Positions 31,274 to 42,900 of a stretch of DNA of 64,000 nt are shown here, piece by piece. Each line of letters begins with the position of its first letter. Position 1 is the first letter of the stretch. Made by a program: the position numbers and the translations under genes. The stretch comes from Coix lacryma-jobi var. lacryma-jobi (lineage: Eukaryota; Streptophyta; Magnoliopsida; Poales; Poaceae): assembly GCA_009763385.1 (NCBI GenBank), contig CM019831.1, positions 87,207,845 to 87,271,844 of the forward strand. The letters are read 5' to 3'. Below the pieces are notes generated by a model. The model saw nothing but the letters and a program-made list of their open reading frames with translations. It searched no databases and had not been told where the DNA came from.

Positions 31274-34200
31274 TTATTTTCTGCGTGCTTGCCGTTTTTG
31301 GCGTCTTTCTGCCATGGGGGCATCCTCCTTACGACCGTCTCTTAGGTATGGTGTTCGCTCACTCTCTAAAATCACAGGGATGATGGAAGTATCGAAAGGA
31401 GGGATTTCACTGGAATGATTGAATTCTTCCTCGTCCACTTGATTTTCAACTCCGAAAGGCCGCTTTTTACCAGGGAGAACCACTTGTCGTCTCTTGTTTG
31501 TAGTGCCACGCACATAAAAGACTTGGGAAACATGCCTTGCTAGTACAAATGGCTCTTCCCTAAACCCAACTTGTTCAAGGTCAACGCATGTGAAGCCATA
31601 CATGTCTTTTCGTACCGCACTTCCCTGAACCCATCGACAACGAAAAACGGCCACCTTTTCTTCGCCAGGATATGTGAGTTCCCATATCTCTTCAATTTGA
31701 CCATAATACACTGTCTTCTGCATATTGGTGTCAAATGCATCCACATGAATAGCACTGTTCTGGTACATGCTTTTCTGGTCTTGCTCAATGGTGTAAAAGG
31801 TGTAGCCATTTATGTCATAGCCTTGATAAGTTGTGATTGTGAATAAAGGGCGCGCTGCCAGCTGTCGAAGCCTTTTGTCTGGGCAAGAGCTTGAGCTATA
31901 TAGTCGGTCTTTAAACCAATTGTTGAACTCTCTCATATGTGCCCGCGCAATCCAATCTTCACTCCGATGCGGATTTTGTTGCCTCAACATCTCCTTATGC
32001 TCTTCAATGTAAGGTTCCACTCCTGTTGTGTGTTGTAACACTAGAAAGTGGGCTTTGTCAAGGTCATCTGGATTTGGAGTAATTTGCTTCTCCCCAAGAC
32101 ACCCTCTCCCTGCTAGCCTTCCCTCATGGCGAGACTTGGAGATGCCAATTGGATTAATGGGGTCAATGTAACTAAGGCACCAATCGACCACCTCCTCAGT
32201 AGAATAGCATTGTGCCATGCTTCCCTCAGGATGAACCCGACTCTTGGCATACCTATTCAAAGTACTCATAAATCTCTCATACGGGTACATGTGGTGGAGG
32301 AACATCGGTCCAAGATACTTGATCTCCTTAACCAAATGTATAATGAGATGGACAGACGTGTCAAAGAAAGACGGCGGGAAGTAAGCCTCAAGGAGACACA
32401 TCACCTCACACAAGTTCTTTTCAACATCGTCCAGTGATTGTTTATCAATGACCTTTTGAGAGATCAAGTTAAAGAAGAAGCAGAGGCTCATGATTGCCTT
32501 TCGGGTTTTTTCTGGCAATATGTTCCGGATACCTACTGCAAGCATGGTTGTGAGCATGACATCACAATCATGAGCCTTCATGGGAAGCATTTTGTTTTCT
32601 CTTGGATGCACGACCTTTCGGATGTTGGAAGCATATCCAGAGGGAACTTTGACACTACGAAAGAAGTCACACAATTCATGCTTTTCTTTTTGGGTTAGGT
32701 TTGCGGCAGATAAACGTGGTTGGGCACTGCTACTATCCAAGTAGAGCTCAGGCCTTATGTCCAATTCCTCTAGGTCCGCTCTTGCTTTTGCATGGTCCTT
32801 GGTTTTCAATTTATCATTCATGAGGGTCCCAAGCAAACTCGCACAAACATTCTTTTTCACGTGCATGAGATCGATGCTATGGCGGACCGCTAAGTCTTGC
32901 CAGTAAGGCAATTCCCATAGGATTGACACTTTCTTCCACCTTTTCTTAACCTCACTCTTAGCTTTTGCATTGAGCTTTCGCTTTCGGTTTCGGTTTCCAA
33001 CAACAGTGCTCTCCGGGTCAACTGTAGGTGTTGTATCCTTTACCATCTGGTCATGCACATGTTGTCCATTGGAATGCCTTGGTGCAGATCCTGTCTCCCT
33101 CGTGCCATCAAACTGATGTTTCATTTCCCGATATGCATGAGGATGAGGAAGGAAACGTCGGTGCCTTACATAAACCCTCTTCCTCGAGTTATTCAGCCAA
33201 ACACTCTCTGTGTCATCTAAGCAATGAAAGCAATCTTTTTCTCCTTTGCACTGTCCAGAAACGCTACGATGCCCTGGAATATCAGTAACAGTGGTGAAGA
33301 GCATGGCACGCAAGTCGAAAAATTCTTTCCTGAACCCATCGTACACCCTCACACCCTCCTCTTTCCAGAGTTTCAACAAATCATCAATAAGCGGCCTCAA
33401 ATACACATCGATATTAATACCTGGTTGAGACGGACCAGAGATCAAAACTGACATCATCATGTACCTCCTCTTGTTACACAACCATGGGGGAAGGTTGTAG
33501 ATAGTTAAGAACACAGGCCAAACACTATATGAGCTATTCATGTTACCAAATGGGTTCATGCCATCTGTGCTCAATGCTATGCGAAGATTCCGTGGCTCAT
33601 CAGAAAAACTTGTATACTTTATATCGAAGAACCGCCATTGAGTACCATCTGCTGGGTGTCGTAAATAACCATCAACTTTCCGCTTGTCTGAGTGCCAAGT
33701 CAACAGTTCTGCATCCTTGGAGGTTGCAAAGAGACGTTTGAGGCGAGGAATTATAGGGAAGTACCAAGCAACCTTCCTAGGAACTTTACTGCGCGTCTCC
33801 TCACCGCCATCACCCTCATTTGATCTCTTGTAACGAGAGGCTCCACACTTAGGGCATTTCTTGAGCTCTTTACACTCTTCACCGCGGAACAGGAAACAGT
33901 CATTCTTGCAAGCATCAATTTTCTCAAATTTCAATCCCATCGGACAAACAATCTTCTTGGCCTCATATGTAGTCTTGGGCATTTGATTCCCATCGGGAAA
34001 AATATCAATAAGCGCTTCTAGCAAATCTTTGAAGCTCCTGTCAGTCCAATGATGTGCTGCCTTCAGTTGGAGAAGCTTTAGTGTGCCTGACAACCTCGTA
34101 TAGCTCTTATTACAACTTGCAGTGAGTGGTGTCTTCGTATCTTTCAGCAGTTGTTTCAGCTTCTTGAACTCTTTAAGACTGTACCCATCAAAGCCAAGGG

Positions 34201-34609
34201 CATCACGCACCATCTCATCTAGATTTTCAACCGTAGGGACAGGGCTTGCAAGAATCTCTGCTACAACATCATCACTTAGTTCCTCATCGGCATCATTCTC
34301 ATGAAGTCCTTCCTCACCATCACGTTGACCAGCAGCCTGTGACTGATCTCGGACATTGACACCTTCTTCTCCATGTTTGTTCCAACATATGTAGTCATCC
34401 ATGAATCCACGACATATTAGATGGTCGTAGACTGTCAACGGATCCATGAATAGCCTTTGATTCTTACAGTCAACACATGGACACCACATAGATGACTTGT
34501 TACTAGTCAACATATCTGTCTCTGCAGCTTCTATGAAAGATTTAGTCCCATTTAAATAGTCATCAGAAGTACGTTTCACAGCATACATCCACCGTCTTCG
34601 ATCCTCCAT
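31274..34609 (-). CDS. CACTA transposase, TNP2/TNPD type (left arm, full length)
   Basis: 1,111 codons without a stop. N-terminal Transpos_assoc region (residues ~4-80, with CPCVDCKN at 43-50), zinc-binding CPKCG at 252-256, and a TNP2-like Transposase_21 core (~285-490). The core has STDGMNPFG (Asp349) and TTVTDIPGHRSVSGQCKGEKDC. DUF4218 follows (HLIIHLVKEIKYLGPMFLHH...YPYERFM), then a DUF4216-like segment (YYGQIEEIWELTYPGEEKVA) and a basic tail. This class of enzyme binds the CACTA ends and cuts and joins DNA. Length and domain order are those of a complete protein. The start is the ATG three bases after an intron acceptor. It is the only apparently intact transposase gene in the window. 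Confidence 0.93.
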   Translation of the reverse strand: MEDRRRWMYAVKRTSDDYLNGTKSFIEAAETDMLTSNKSSMWCPCVDCKNQRLFMDPLTVYDHLICRGFMDDYICWNKHGEEGVNVRDQSQAAGQRDGEEGLHENDADEELSDDVVAEILASPVPTVENLDEMVRDALGFDGYSLKEFKKLKQLLKDTKTPLTASCNKSYTRLSGTLKLLQLKAAHHWTDRSFKDLLEALIDIFPDGNQMPKTTYEAKKIVCPMGLKFEKIDACKNDCFLFRGEECKELKKCPKCGASRYKRSNEGDGGEETRSKVPRKVAWYFPIIPRLKRLFATSKDAELLTWHSDKRKVDGYLRHPADGTQWRFFDIKYTSFSDEPRNLRIALSTDGMNPFGNMNSSYSVWPVFLTIYNLPPWLCNKRRYMMMSVLISGPSQPGINIDVYLRPLIDDLLKLWKEEGVRVYDGFRKEFFDLRAMLFTTVTDIPGHRSVSGQCKGEKDCFHCLDDTESVWLNNSRKRVYVRHRRFLPHPHAYREMKHQFDGTRETGSAPRHSNGQHVHDQMVKDTTPTVDPESTVVGNRNRKRKLNAKAKSEVKKRWKKVSILWELPYWQDLAVRHSIDLMHVKKNVCASLLGTLMNDKLKTKDHAKARADLEELDIRPELYLDSSSAQPRLSAANLTQKEKHELCDFFRSVKVPSGYASNIRKVVHPRENKMLPMKAHDCDVMLTTMLAVGIRNILPEKTRKAIMSLCFFFNLISQKVIDKQSLDDVEKNLCEVMCLLEAYFPPSFFDTSVHLIIHLVKEIKYLGPMFLHHMYPYERFMSTLNRYAKSRVHPEGSMAQCYSTEEVVDWCLSYIDPINPIGISKSRHEGRLAGRGCLGEKQITPNPDDLDKAHFLVLQHTTGVEPYIEEHKEMLRQQNPHRSEDWIARAHMREFNNWFKDRLYSSSSCPDKRLRQLAARPLFTITTYQGYDINGYTFYTIEQDQKSMYQNSAIHVDAFDTNMQKTVYYGQIEEIWELTYPGEEKVAVFRCRWVQGSAVRKDMYGFTCVDLEQVGFREEPFVLARHVSQVFYVRGTTNKRRQVVLPGKKRPFGVENQVDEEEFNHSSEIPPFDTSIIPVILESERTPYLRDGRKEDAPMAERRQKRQARRK

Positions 34610-34612
34610 AGT

Positions 34613-35011
34613 CTACAAAAGAAAATGGAAAATAGAAGAATAAGTCATCAATCATATCAAGAAATTGTTACTGTACAAGAATTTTGGCACAATTCATCAG
34701 CATTGTTCCGCCATGATATGGTTTGAAACTAGCTAAGTTAAGAATGCAAGTTAATTAATTAGTTGCAATATATTTGATGCTGAGCTCACCTCTGGCCACT
34801 GCTGGGCAGCGAAGCCGATCGAGATAAGATGGCGAAGCACTACTGAGAGCGAGAAGCTATAGATCGATTAGCACGAGGGCACACCCGGCGCCTGCAGAGA
34901 CCGAGATAGAATTAAGCACACGGCCGGATTCCATCAGGCAGTCGATGAATTTGACAATACTCACATAAAAGTTAATTGCAAAGCTATTATTATTAGCAAA
35001 TTTGGCACTAC
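34613..35011 (-). other. 5'-leader introns of the left transposase gene
   Basis: Two introns are predicted on the minus strand. One spans 35011-34892 (CAG|GTAGTG ... TCTCTGCAG) and the other 34789-34613 (GAG|GTGAGC ... TTTTCTTTTGTAG), the second ending just before the start codon. Both have good donors, acceptors and polypyrimidine tracts. The right-arm copies are 39577-39696 and 39799-39975. Confidence 0.6.
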
Positions 35012-35019
35012 CTGATGAG

Positions 35020-35628
35020 CTGAGCTGAGAACACGCCAGCCAGGGACCGAGGAGCGAGGATGTGGTCGCGCCGTCGGTGGACGGAGCTGAGCTGAAGTGG
35101 ATTGGCAAGTCGGTGGCCTTATCACGCCTCACGTCGCCGGCTGATGTCCCTAGCCGCCGGCGCCGCTTATGTAGGTGCCGCACGCGCGGTGGTGGACAGC
35201 TCGACGTCGTGGAGTCCGGGCGGAGACAGGGCGGTGCGCGCGGACGTCGTGGCCGGGGCTGTGACGCCGAGGTTGTTGCGGCGCGGCGCGGCGCGACAGG
35301 GGGCGAGGACGGCGGTGCTCGGCGGACGACGGCGCGACACAGACGGGGTCACAGCGAGGCCGCCAGGCCACGGTGTGCTCACGATCGTGGCGAGCGGGAT
35401 GTGGAAGCAGAGCCGAGGCCGAGAGAAGGAAGAAGGGCTGCGCTGCCCCGCGCACCGCGTACGGCCGGCCGCCTCATTGAGCGGACGAGATCGAGGCGAG
35501 CTCTCTGCACCACGATCGCCACCACAGCCGCCGCCTGCCTTGCCGCGCGCACCCCAAGCACCGCTATACGCCGCCGGAACAGCCGCGAGTGCCGGAGGCC
35601 GCGCCCGCCACTGGTTATCAGAGAAGTA
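35020..35628. other. GC-rich promoter-side region of the transposase gene (left)
   Basis: Very GC-rich with CpG-dense sequence upstream of the leader introns. Overlapping open frames in several phases reflect composition. It is likely to hold promoter and leader exon. The mirror region is 38960-39568. Confidence 0.4.
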
Positions 35629-35939
35629 CTACCCCGTCCAAGAAAAGATGCAAGCGATATGTGAGTCAAACAGTTTGAGGAGTCAAACAGGAACGGCTCG
35701 TATAAGAATATAAAAAATACTAAATATTCTTTTGATATGTGAGAATTGCATGCAAACTTCAAACTGTCGCGACGCAGACGGGGTCACAGCGATATTATAT
35801 AAAAAATACTAAATATTCTTGATATTATATAAATATGGTCAAACTTTAAACTGTTTGACTCCTCGATAAATATGGTCAAATTTCAAACTATTTGACTCCT
35901 CGATATGTGAGAATTGCATGCTTTTGTGGACGAAGGGAG
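35629..35939. mobile_element. Stowaway-like MITE (left arm)
   Basis: Ends CTACCCCGTCC...GGACGAAGGGAG, matching the grass Stowaway pattern CTCCCTCCGTCC, and flanked by TA (35627-35628, 35940-35941). The AT-rich interior carries duplicated 'GTCAAACTTTAAACTGTTTG' blocks. The mirror copy at 38649-38959 shows it was inserted before the palindrome formed. Confidence 0.7.
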
Positions 35940-36190
35940 TACATGACCTCTCTCAAACCCAAAGCACCTGCAAAAATGGAAGCAGTAGAAAGTGCCATAG
36001 CCTCAGCCATCAAGACTGAGGAGCAGTTCAGCATTTGTGCTTTGATTTTGAGATGAAGTTTGTTAGCTGGATCTAGGAAGACAATTCCTATACCAGCCGT
36101 TCCTGTACTTTGATTTGCATTGTCAGGTTTAGTGGAGGCATCAACAAAACAGGTGACTCTCATCAATGGATGAGAGTAGGAGTCGATCAT
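35888..36190 (-). pseudogene. RNase H-like (RVT_3) fragment (left arm)
   Basis: About 85 residues with the plant RNase H-like pattern: CFVDASTKPDN, GTAGIGIVFLDPANKLHLKI, and SSVLMAEAMALSTA followed by GALGLREVMYS. These correspond to the first Asp, the beta strand and the Glu helix. The last Asp motif is missing where the MITE begins. Such domains come from LINE-type reverse transcriptases or host RVT_3 genes. Here it is a captured, truncated piece. The mirror copy is at 38398-38700. Confidence 0.7.
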
Positions 36191-36567
36191 TTGCGGCTGA
36201 CAACTCAGCGTTGCAGGGCAATAAGTAATGGCATTCCCTCCTTTGGTACATGCAATTCAAGTTCACACAGACAACAGAGTTTTCATTTTAGAACCACAAA
36301 TACCATCAGTTCTTACATTGGCATGCCATGATCCGATCCCTAAACCAGACCACCAAAATAACAGGGACACATGTTCCATGGCATCTACTGCACCTAGGGA
36401 CACCAGCACATACAAAAGCCCCACCCCAACCTGGACTAGCTTGATCCAAACCAGGCATCTATACGAATCTTGCACCAAAAGCGGAAAAGATTGAAATACG
36501 GTCGAGCAACATACTAAATTCGACATAAACTAGTCACCTATCCAAACTAGTCATCTACTTCACGTCT

Positions 36568-37005
36568 TCAGCGCGCAATCATCAACAACAAGCCGATCAG
36601 CGTGAAGATCCAGACGATAAGAACAACATCAATGCAGTGGTTCTTGCTCTTTAACTCGCCTTCCAATCCCTGCACAACAGCATCCTTGTCCTGCAACTCC
36701 CGCCGCTTCTGGTTGAGCGCCATCTGCTTCCAGTCGAGGTCGCGCTGCATCAGTTGCATAAACATGTTATTGCGCCGAACCTCCCTCGTCTTCTGCTCGA
36801 GCTCCATGTGCTTCTGCTCCAGCTCCATCTGCTTCGTCTGCACCTCTGCTTCTTTCCTCGCTACCTCCTCCTCAAGCTGGCAAACTGTATCTCGGAGCTG
36901 GCTGAGCAACTCCTGCCCGACGGACCCGGCGCCGCCGCCACCAGGGCTGCTGGAACACGAATCCGGCATTCCCCACGTCGGATAGCGCGGAAACCGTCGC
37001 CTCAC
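36568..37005 (-). CDS. Captured coiled-coil, tail-anchored protein (left arm)
   Basis: 145 codons from the ATG at 37005; a second ATG at 36969 (MPDSCSSSPGGGGAGS) may be the true start. A long coiled coil (LRDTVCQLEEEVARKEAEVQ, then KQMELEQKHMELEQK) precedes a single C-terminal hydrophobic segment (VVLIVWIFTLIGLLLMIA), so it is a predicted tail-anchored membrane protein. It resembles the C-terminal half of grass GRF-zinc-finger-type proteins but lacks the zinc finger. The GC-rich leader upstream looks like a host promoter and 5' UTR. I read it as a host gene fragment captured by the transposon. Confidence 0.6.
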   Translation of the reverse strand: MRRRFPRYPTWGMPDSCSSSPGGGGAGSVGQELLSQLRDTVCQLEEEVARKEAEVQTKQMELEQKHMELEQKTREVRRNNMFMQLMQRDLDWKQMALNQKRRELQDKDAVVQGLEGELKSKNHCIDVVLIVWIFTLIGLLLMIAR

Positions 37006-37251
37006 TCCGCCGCCCGCCGCCGCCGAGAATCGCCGGAACCCTACCCGACTTCACTCGTCGCCTGCCGGAGAAAAAGAAAGAACCGCGCGGTGGCGGAGAG
37101 GGGGCGGAAGGAGCGGGGGCTGGCGGAGAAAGAGAGTCGCGCGGTGGCGGTGGTGGGGGCGGAAGGAGCCCGGTGGCGTATTTCAGGGGCCCGGCCCTTG
37201 GGCGGGGCGAGAGGGAACAGGAAGCTGGTCAGGTCCGAGACGTGCACGCCC

Positions 37252-37304
37252 GCTCGTTCGGCCGAGGCCGTGATATGCGCCCGAACGAGCTTACAACTTG
37301 AGAG
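37252..37304. other. Centre of the palindrome and its 21-bp spacer
   Basis: The arms pair up to 37283 and from 37305. The spacer (37284-37304) is AACGAGCTTACAACTTGAGAG. Its first part completes CCGAACGAGC (37281-37290), the exact complement of GCTCGTTCGG (37252-37261) in the left arm. The junction therefore carries a 10-base microhomology footprint. A perfect head-to-head repeat with so short a loop should extrude readily. Confidence 0.9.
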
Positions 37305-37582
37305 CGGGCGCATATCACGGCCTCGGCCGAACGAGCGGGCGTGCACGTCTCGGACCTGACCAGCTTCCTGTTCCCTCTCGCCCCGCCCAAGGGCCGGGCC
37401 CCTGAAATACGCCACCGGGCTCCTTCCGCCCCCACCACCGCCACCGCGCGACTCTCTTTCTCCGCCAGCCCCCGCTCCTTCCGCCCCCTCTCCGCCACCG
37501 CGCGGTTCTTTCTTTTTCTCCGGCAGGCGACGAGTGAAGTCGGGTAGGGTTCCGGCGATTCTCGGCGGCGGCGGGCGGCGGA

Positions 37583-38020
37583 GTGAGGCGACGGTTTCCG
37601 CGCTATCCGACGTGGGGAATGCCGGATTCGTGTTCCAGCAGCCCTGGTGGCGGCGGCGCCGGGTCCGTCGGGCAGGAGTTGCTCAGCCAGCTCCGAGATA
37701 CAGTTTGCCAGCTTGAGGAGGAGGTAGCGAGGAAAGAAGCAGAGGTGCAGACGAAGCAGATGGAGCTGGAGCAGAAGCACATGGAGCTCGAGCAGAAGAC
37801 GAGGGAGGTTCGGCGCAATAACATGTTTATGCAACTGATGCAGCGCGACCTCGACTGGAAGCAGATGGCGCTCAACCAGAAGCGGCGGGAGTTGCAGGAC
37901 AAGGATGCTGTTGTGCAGGGATTGGAAGGCGAGTTAAAGAGCAAGAACCACTGCATTGATGTTGTTCTTATCGTCTGGATCTTCACGCTGATCGGCTTGT
38001 TGTTGATGATTGCGCGCTGA
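37583..38020 (+). CDS. Captured coiled-coil, tail-anchored protein (right arm)
   Basis: Mirror copy of the 36568-37005 gene, identical in protein sequence. The two copies are divergently transcribed from a shared 600-bp inverted promoter region centred on the palindrome spacer. The start may be the ATG at 37619. Confidence 0.6.
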   Translation: MRRRFPRYPTWGMPDSCSSSPGGGGAGSVGQELLSQLRDTVCQLEEEVARKEAEVQTKQMELEQKHMELEQKTREVRRNNMFMQLMQRDLDWKQMALNQKRRELQDKDAVVQGLEGELKSKNHCIDVVLIVWIFTLIGLLLMIAR

Positions 38021-38397
38021 AGACGTGAAGTAGATGACTAGTTTGGATAGGTGACTAGTTTATGTCGAATTTAGTATGTTGCTCGACCGTATTTCAATCT
38101 TTTCCGCTTTTGGTGCAAGATTCGTATAGATGCCTGGTTTGGATCAAGCTAGTCCAGGTTGGGGTGGGGCTTTTGTATGTGCTGGTGTCCCTAGGTGCAG
38201 TAGATGCCATGGAACATGTGTCCCTGTTATTTTGGTGGTCTGGTTTAGGGATCGGATCATGGCATGCCAATGTAAGAACTGATGGTATTTGTGGTTCTAA
38301 AATGAAAACTCTGTTGTCTGTGTGAACTTGAATTGCATGTACCAAAGGAGGGAATGCCATTACTTATTGCCCTGCAACGCTGAGTTGTCAGCCGCAA

Positions 38398-38700
38398 ATG
38401 ATCGACTCCTACTCTCATCCATTGATGAGAGTCACCTGTTTTGTTGATGCCTCCACTAAACCTGACAATGCAAATCAAAGTACAGGAACGGCTGGTATAG
38501 GAATTGTCTTCCTAGATCCAGCTAACAAACTTCATCTCAAAATCAAAGCACAAATGCTGAACTGCTCCTCAGTCTTGATGGCTGAGGCTATGGCACTTTC
38601 TACTGCTTCCATTTTTGCAGGTGCTTTGGGTTTGAGAGAGGTCATGTACTCCCTTCGTCCACAAAAGCATGCAATTCTCACATATCGAGGAGTCAAATAG
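38398..38700 (+). pseudogene. RNase H-like (RVT_3) fragment (right arm)
   Basis: Mirror copy of 35888-36190, with the same 3' truncation by the MITE at 38649. No difference from the left copy is visible in the protein. Confidence 0.7.
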
Positions 38701-38959
38701 TTTGAAATTTGACCATATTTATCGAGGAGTCAAACAGTTTAAAGTTTGACCATATTTATATAATATCAAGAATATTTAGTATTTTTTATATAATATCGCT
38801 GTGACCCCGTCTGCGTCGCGACAGTTTGAAGTTTGCATGCAATTCTCACATATCAAAAGAATATTTAGTATTTTTTATATTCTTATACGAGCCGTTCCTG
38901 TTTGACTCCTCAAACTGTTTGACTCACATATCGCTTGCATCTTTTCTTGGACGGGGTAG
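38649..38959. mobile_element. Stowaway-like MITE (right arm)
   Basis: Mirror copy of 35629-35939, with CTCCCTTCGTCC and GGACGGGGTAG ends and flanking TA. Confidence 0.7.
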
Positions 38960-39978
38960 TACTTCTCTGATAACCAGTGGCGGGCGCGGCCTCCGGCACT
39001 CGCGGCTGTTCCGGCGGCGTATAGCGGTGCTTGGGGTGCGCGCGGCAAGGCAGGCGGCGGCTGTGGTGGCGATCGTGGTGCAGAGAGCTCGCCTCGATCT
39101 CGTCCGCTCAATGAGGCGGCCGGCCGTACGCGGTGCGCGGGGCAGCGCAGCCCTTCTTCCTTCTCTCGGCCTCGGCTCTGCTTCCACATCCCGCTCGCCA
39201 CGATCGTGAGCACACCGTGGCCTGGCGGCCTCGCTGTGACCCCGTCTGTGTCGCGCCGTCGTCCGCCGAGCACCGCCGTCCTCGCCCCCTGTCGCGCCGC
39301 GCCGCGCCGCAACAACCTCGGCGTCACAGCCCCGGCCACGACGTCCGCGCGCACCGCCCTGTCTCCGCCCGGACTCCACGACGTCGAGCTGTCCACCACC
39401 GCGCGTGCGGCACCTACATAAGCGGCGCCGGCGGCTAGGGACATCAGCCGGCGACGTGAGGCGTGATAAGGCCACCGACTTGCCAATCCACTTCAGCTCA
39501 GCTCCGTCCACCGACGGCGCGACCACATCCTCGCTCCTCGGTCCCTGGCTGGCGTGTTCTCAGCTCAGCTCATCAGGTAGTGCCAAATTTGCTAATAATA
39601 ATAGCTTTGCAATTAACTTTTATGTGAGTATTGTCAAATTCATCGACTGCCTGATGGAATCCGGCCGTGTGCTTAATTCTATCTCGGTCTCTGCAGGCGC
39701 CGGGTGTGCCCTCGTGCTAATCGATCTATAGCTTCTCGCTCTCAGTAGTGCTTCGCCATCTTATCTCGATCGGCTTCGCTGCCCAGCAGTGGCCAGAGGT
39801 GAGCTCAGCATCAAATATATTGCAACTAATTAATTAACTTGCATTCTTAACTTAGCTAGTTTCAAACCATATCATGGCGGAACAATGCTGATGAATTGTG
39901 CCAAAATTCTTGTACAGTAACAATTTCTTGATATGATTGATGACTTATTCTTCTATTTTCCATTTTCTTTTGTAGACT

Positions 39979-42900
39979 ATGGAGGATCGAAGACGGTGGA
40001 TGTATGCTGTGAAACGTACTTCTGATGACTATTTAAATGGGACTAAATCTTTCATAGAAGCTGCAGAGACAGATATGTTGACTAGTAACAAGTCATCTAT
40101 GTGGTGTCCATGTGTTGACTGTAAGAATCAAAGGCTATTCATGGATCCGTTGACAGTCTACGACCATCTAATATGTCGTGGATTCATGGATGACTACATA
40201 TGTTGGAACAAACATGGAGAAGAAGGTGTCAATGTCCGAGATCAGTCACAGGCTGCTGGTCAACGTGATGGTGAGGAAGGACTTCATGAGAATGATGCCG
40301 ATGAGGAACTAAGTGATGATGTTGTAGCAGAGATTCTTGCAAGCCCTGTCCCTACGGTTGAAAATCTAGATGAGATGGTGCGTGATGCCCTTGGCTTTGA
40401 TGGGTACAGTCTTAAAGAGTTCAAGAAGCTGAAACAACTGCTGAAAGATACGAAGACACCACTCACTGCAAGTTGTAATAAGAGCTATACGAGGTTGTCA
40501 GGCACACTAAAGCTTCTCCAACTGAAGGCAGCACATCATTGGACTGACAGGAGCTTCAAAGATTTGCTAGAAGCGCTTATTGATATTTTTCCCGATGGGA
40601 ATCAAATGCCCAAGACTACATATGAGGCCAAGAAGATTGTTTGTCCGATGGGATTGAAATTTGAGAAAATTGATGCTTGCAAGAATGACTGTTTCCTGTT
40701 CCGCGGTGAAGAGTGTAAAGAGCTCAAGAAATGCCCTAAGTGTGGAGCCTCTCGTTACAAGAGATCAAATGAGGGTGATGGCGGTGAGGAGACGCGCAGT
40801 AAAGTTCCTAGGAAGGTTGCTTGGTACTTCCCTATAATTCCTCGCCTCAAACGTCTCTTTGCAACCTCCAAGGATGCAGAACTGTTGACTTGGCACTCAG
40901 ACAAGCGGAAAGTTGATGGTTATTTACGACACCCAGCAGATGGTACTCAATGGCGGTTCTTCGATATAAAGTATACAAGTTTTTCTGATGAGCCACGGAA
41001 TCTTCGCATAGCATTGAGCACAGATGGCATGAACCCATTTGGTAACATGAATAGCTCATATAGTGTTTGGCCTGTGTTCTTAACTATCTACAACCTTCCC
41101 CCATGGTTGTGTAACAAGAGGAGGTACATGATGATGTCAGTTTTGATCTCTGGTCCGTCTCAACCAGGTATTAATATCGATGTGTATTTGAGGCCGCTTA
41201 TTGATGATTTGTTGAAACTCTGGAAAGAGGAGGGTGTGAGGGTGTACGATGGGTTCAGGAAAGAATTTTTCGACTTGCGTGCCATGCTCTTCACCACTGT
41301 TACTGATATTCCAGGGCATCGTAGCGTTTCTGGACAGTGCAAAGGAGAAAAAGATTGCTTTCATTGCTTAGATGACACAGAGAGTGTTTGGCTGAATAAC
41401 TCGAGGAAGAGGGTTTATGTAAGGCACCGACGTTTCCTTCCTCATCCTCATGCATATCGGGAAATGAAACATCAGTTTGATGGCACGAGGGAGACAGGAT
41501 CTGCACCAAGGCATTCCAATGGACAACATGTGCATGACCAGATGGTAAAGGATACAACACCTACAGTTGACCCGGAGAGCACTGTTGTTGGAAACCGAAA
41601 CCGAAAGCGAAAGCTCAATGCAAAAGCTAAGAGTGAGGTTAAGAAAAGGTGGAAGAAAGTGTCAATCCTATGGGAATTGCCTTACTGGCAAGACTTAGCG
41701 GTCCGCCATAGCATCGATCTCATGCACGTGAAAAAGAATGTTTGTGCGAGTTTGCTTGGGACCCTCATGAATGATAAATTGAAAACCAAGGACCATGCAA
41801 AAGCAAGAGCGGACCTAGAGGAATTGGACATAAGGCCTGAGCTCTACTTGGATAGTAGCAGTGCCCAACCACGTTTATCTGCCGCAAACCTAACCCAAAA
41901 AGAAAAGCATGAATTGTGTGACTTCTTTCGTAGTGTCAAAGTTCCCTCTGGATATGCTTCCAACATCCGAAAGGTCGTGCATCCAAGAGAAAACAAAATG
42001 CTTCCCATGAAGGCTCATGATTGTGATGTCATGCTCACAACCATGCTTGCAGTAGGTATCCGGAACATATTGCCAGAAAAAACCCGAAAGGCAATCATGA
42101 GCCTCTGCTTCTTCTTTAACTTGATCTCTCAAAAGGTCATTGATAAACAATCACTGGACGATGTTGAAAAGAACTTGTGTGAGGTGATGTGTCTCCTTGA
42201 GGCTTACTTCCCGCCGTCTTTCTTTGACACGTCTGTCCATCTCATTATACATTTGGTTAAGGAGATCAAGTATCTTGGACCGATGTTCCTCCACCACATG
42301 TACCCGTATGAGAGATTTATGAGTACTTTGAATAGGTATGCCAAGAGTCGGGTTCATCCTGAGGGAAGCATGGCACAATGCTATTCTACTGAGGAGGTGG
42401 TCGATTGGTGCCTTAGTTACATTGACCCCATTAATCCAATTGGCATCTCCAAGTCTCGCCATGAGGGAAGGCTAGCAGGGAGAGGGTGTCTTGGGGAGAA
42501 GCAAATTACTCCAAATCCAGATGACCTTGACAAAGCCCACTTTCTAGTGTTACAAACACACAACAGGAGTGGAAACCTTACATTGAAGAGCATAAGGAGA
42601 TGTTGAGGCAACAAAATCCGCATCGGAGTGAAGATTGGATTGCGCGGGCACATATGAGAGAGTTCAACAATTGGTTTAAAGACCGACTATATAGCTCAAG
42701 CTCTTGCCCAGACAAAAGGCCTTCGACAGCTGGCAGCGCGCCCTTTATTCACAATCACAACTTATCAAGGCTATGACATAAATGGCTACACCTTTTACAC
42801 CATTGAGCAAGACCAGAAAAGCATGTACCAGAACAGTGCTATTCATGTGGATGCATTTGACACCAATATGCAGAAGACAGTGTATTATGGTCAAATTGAA

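Noticed and set aside
34857..35762. Overlapping GC-rich frames of 70-203 codons (mirrored at 38.8-39.7 kb)
   Set aside because: They overlap in several frames on both strands of a CpG-rich promoter region, with Arg/Ala/Pro-rich products and no family features.
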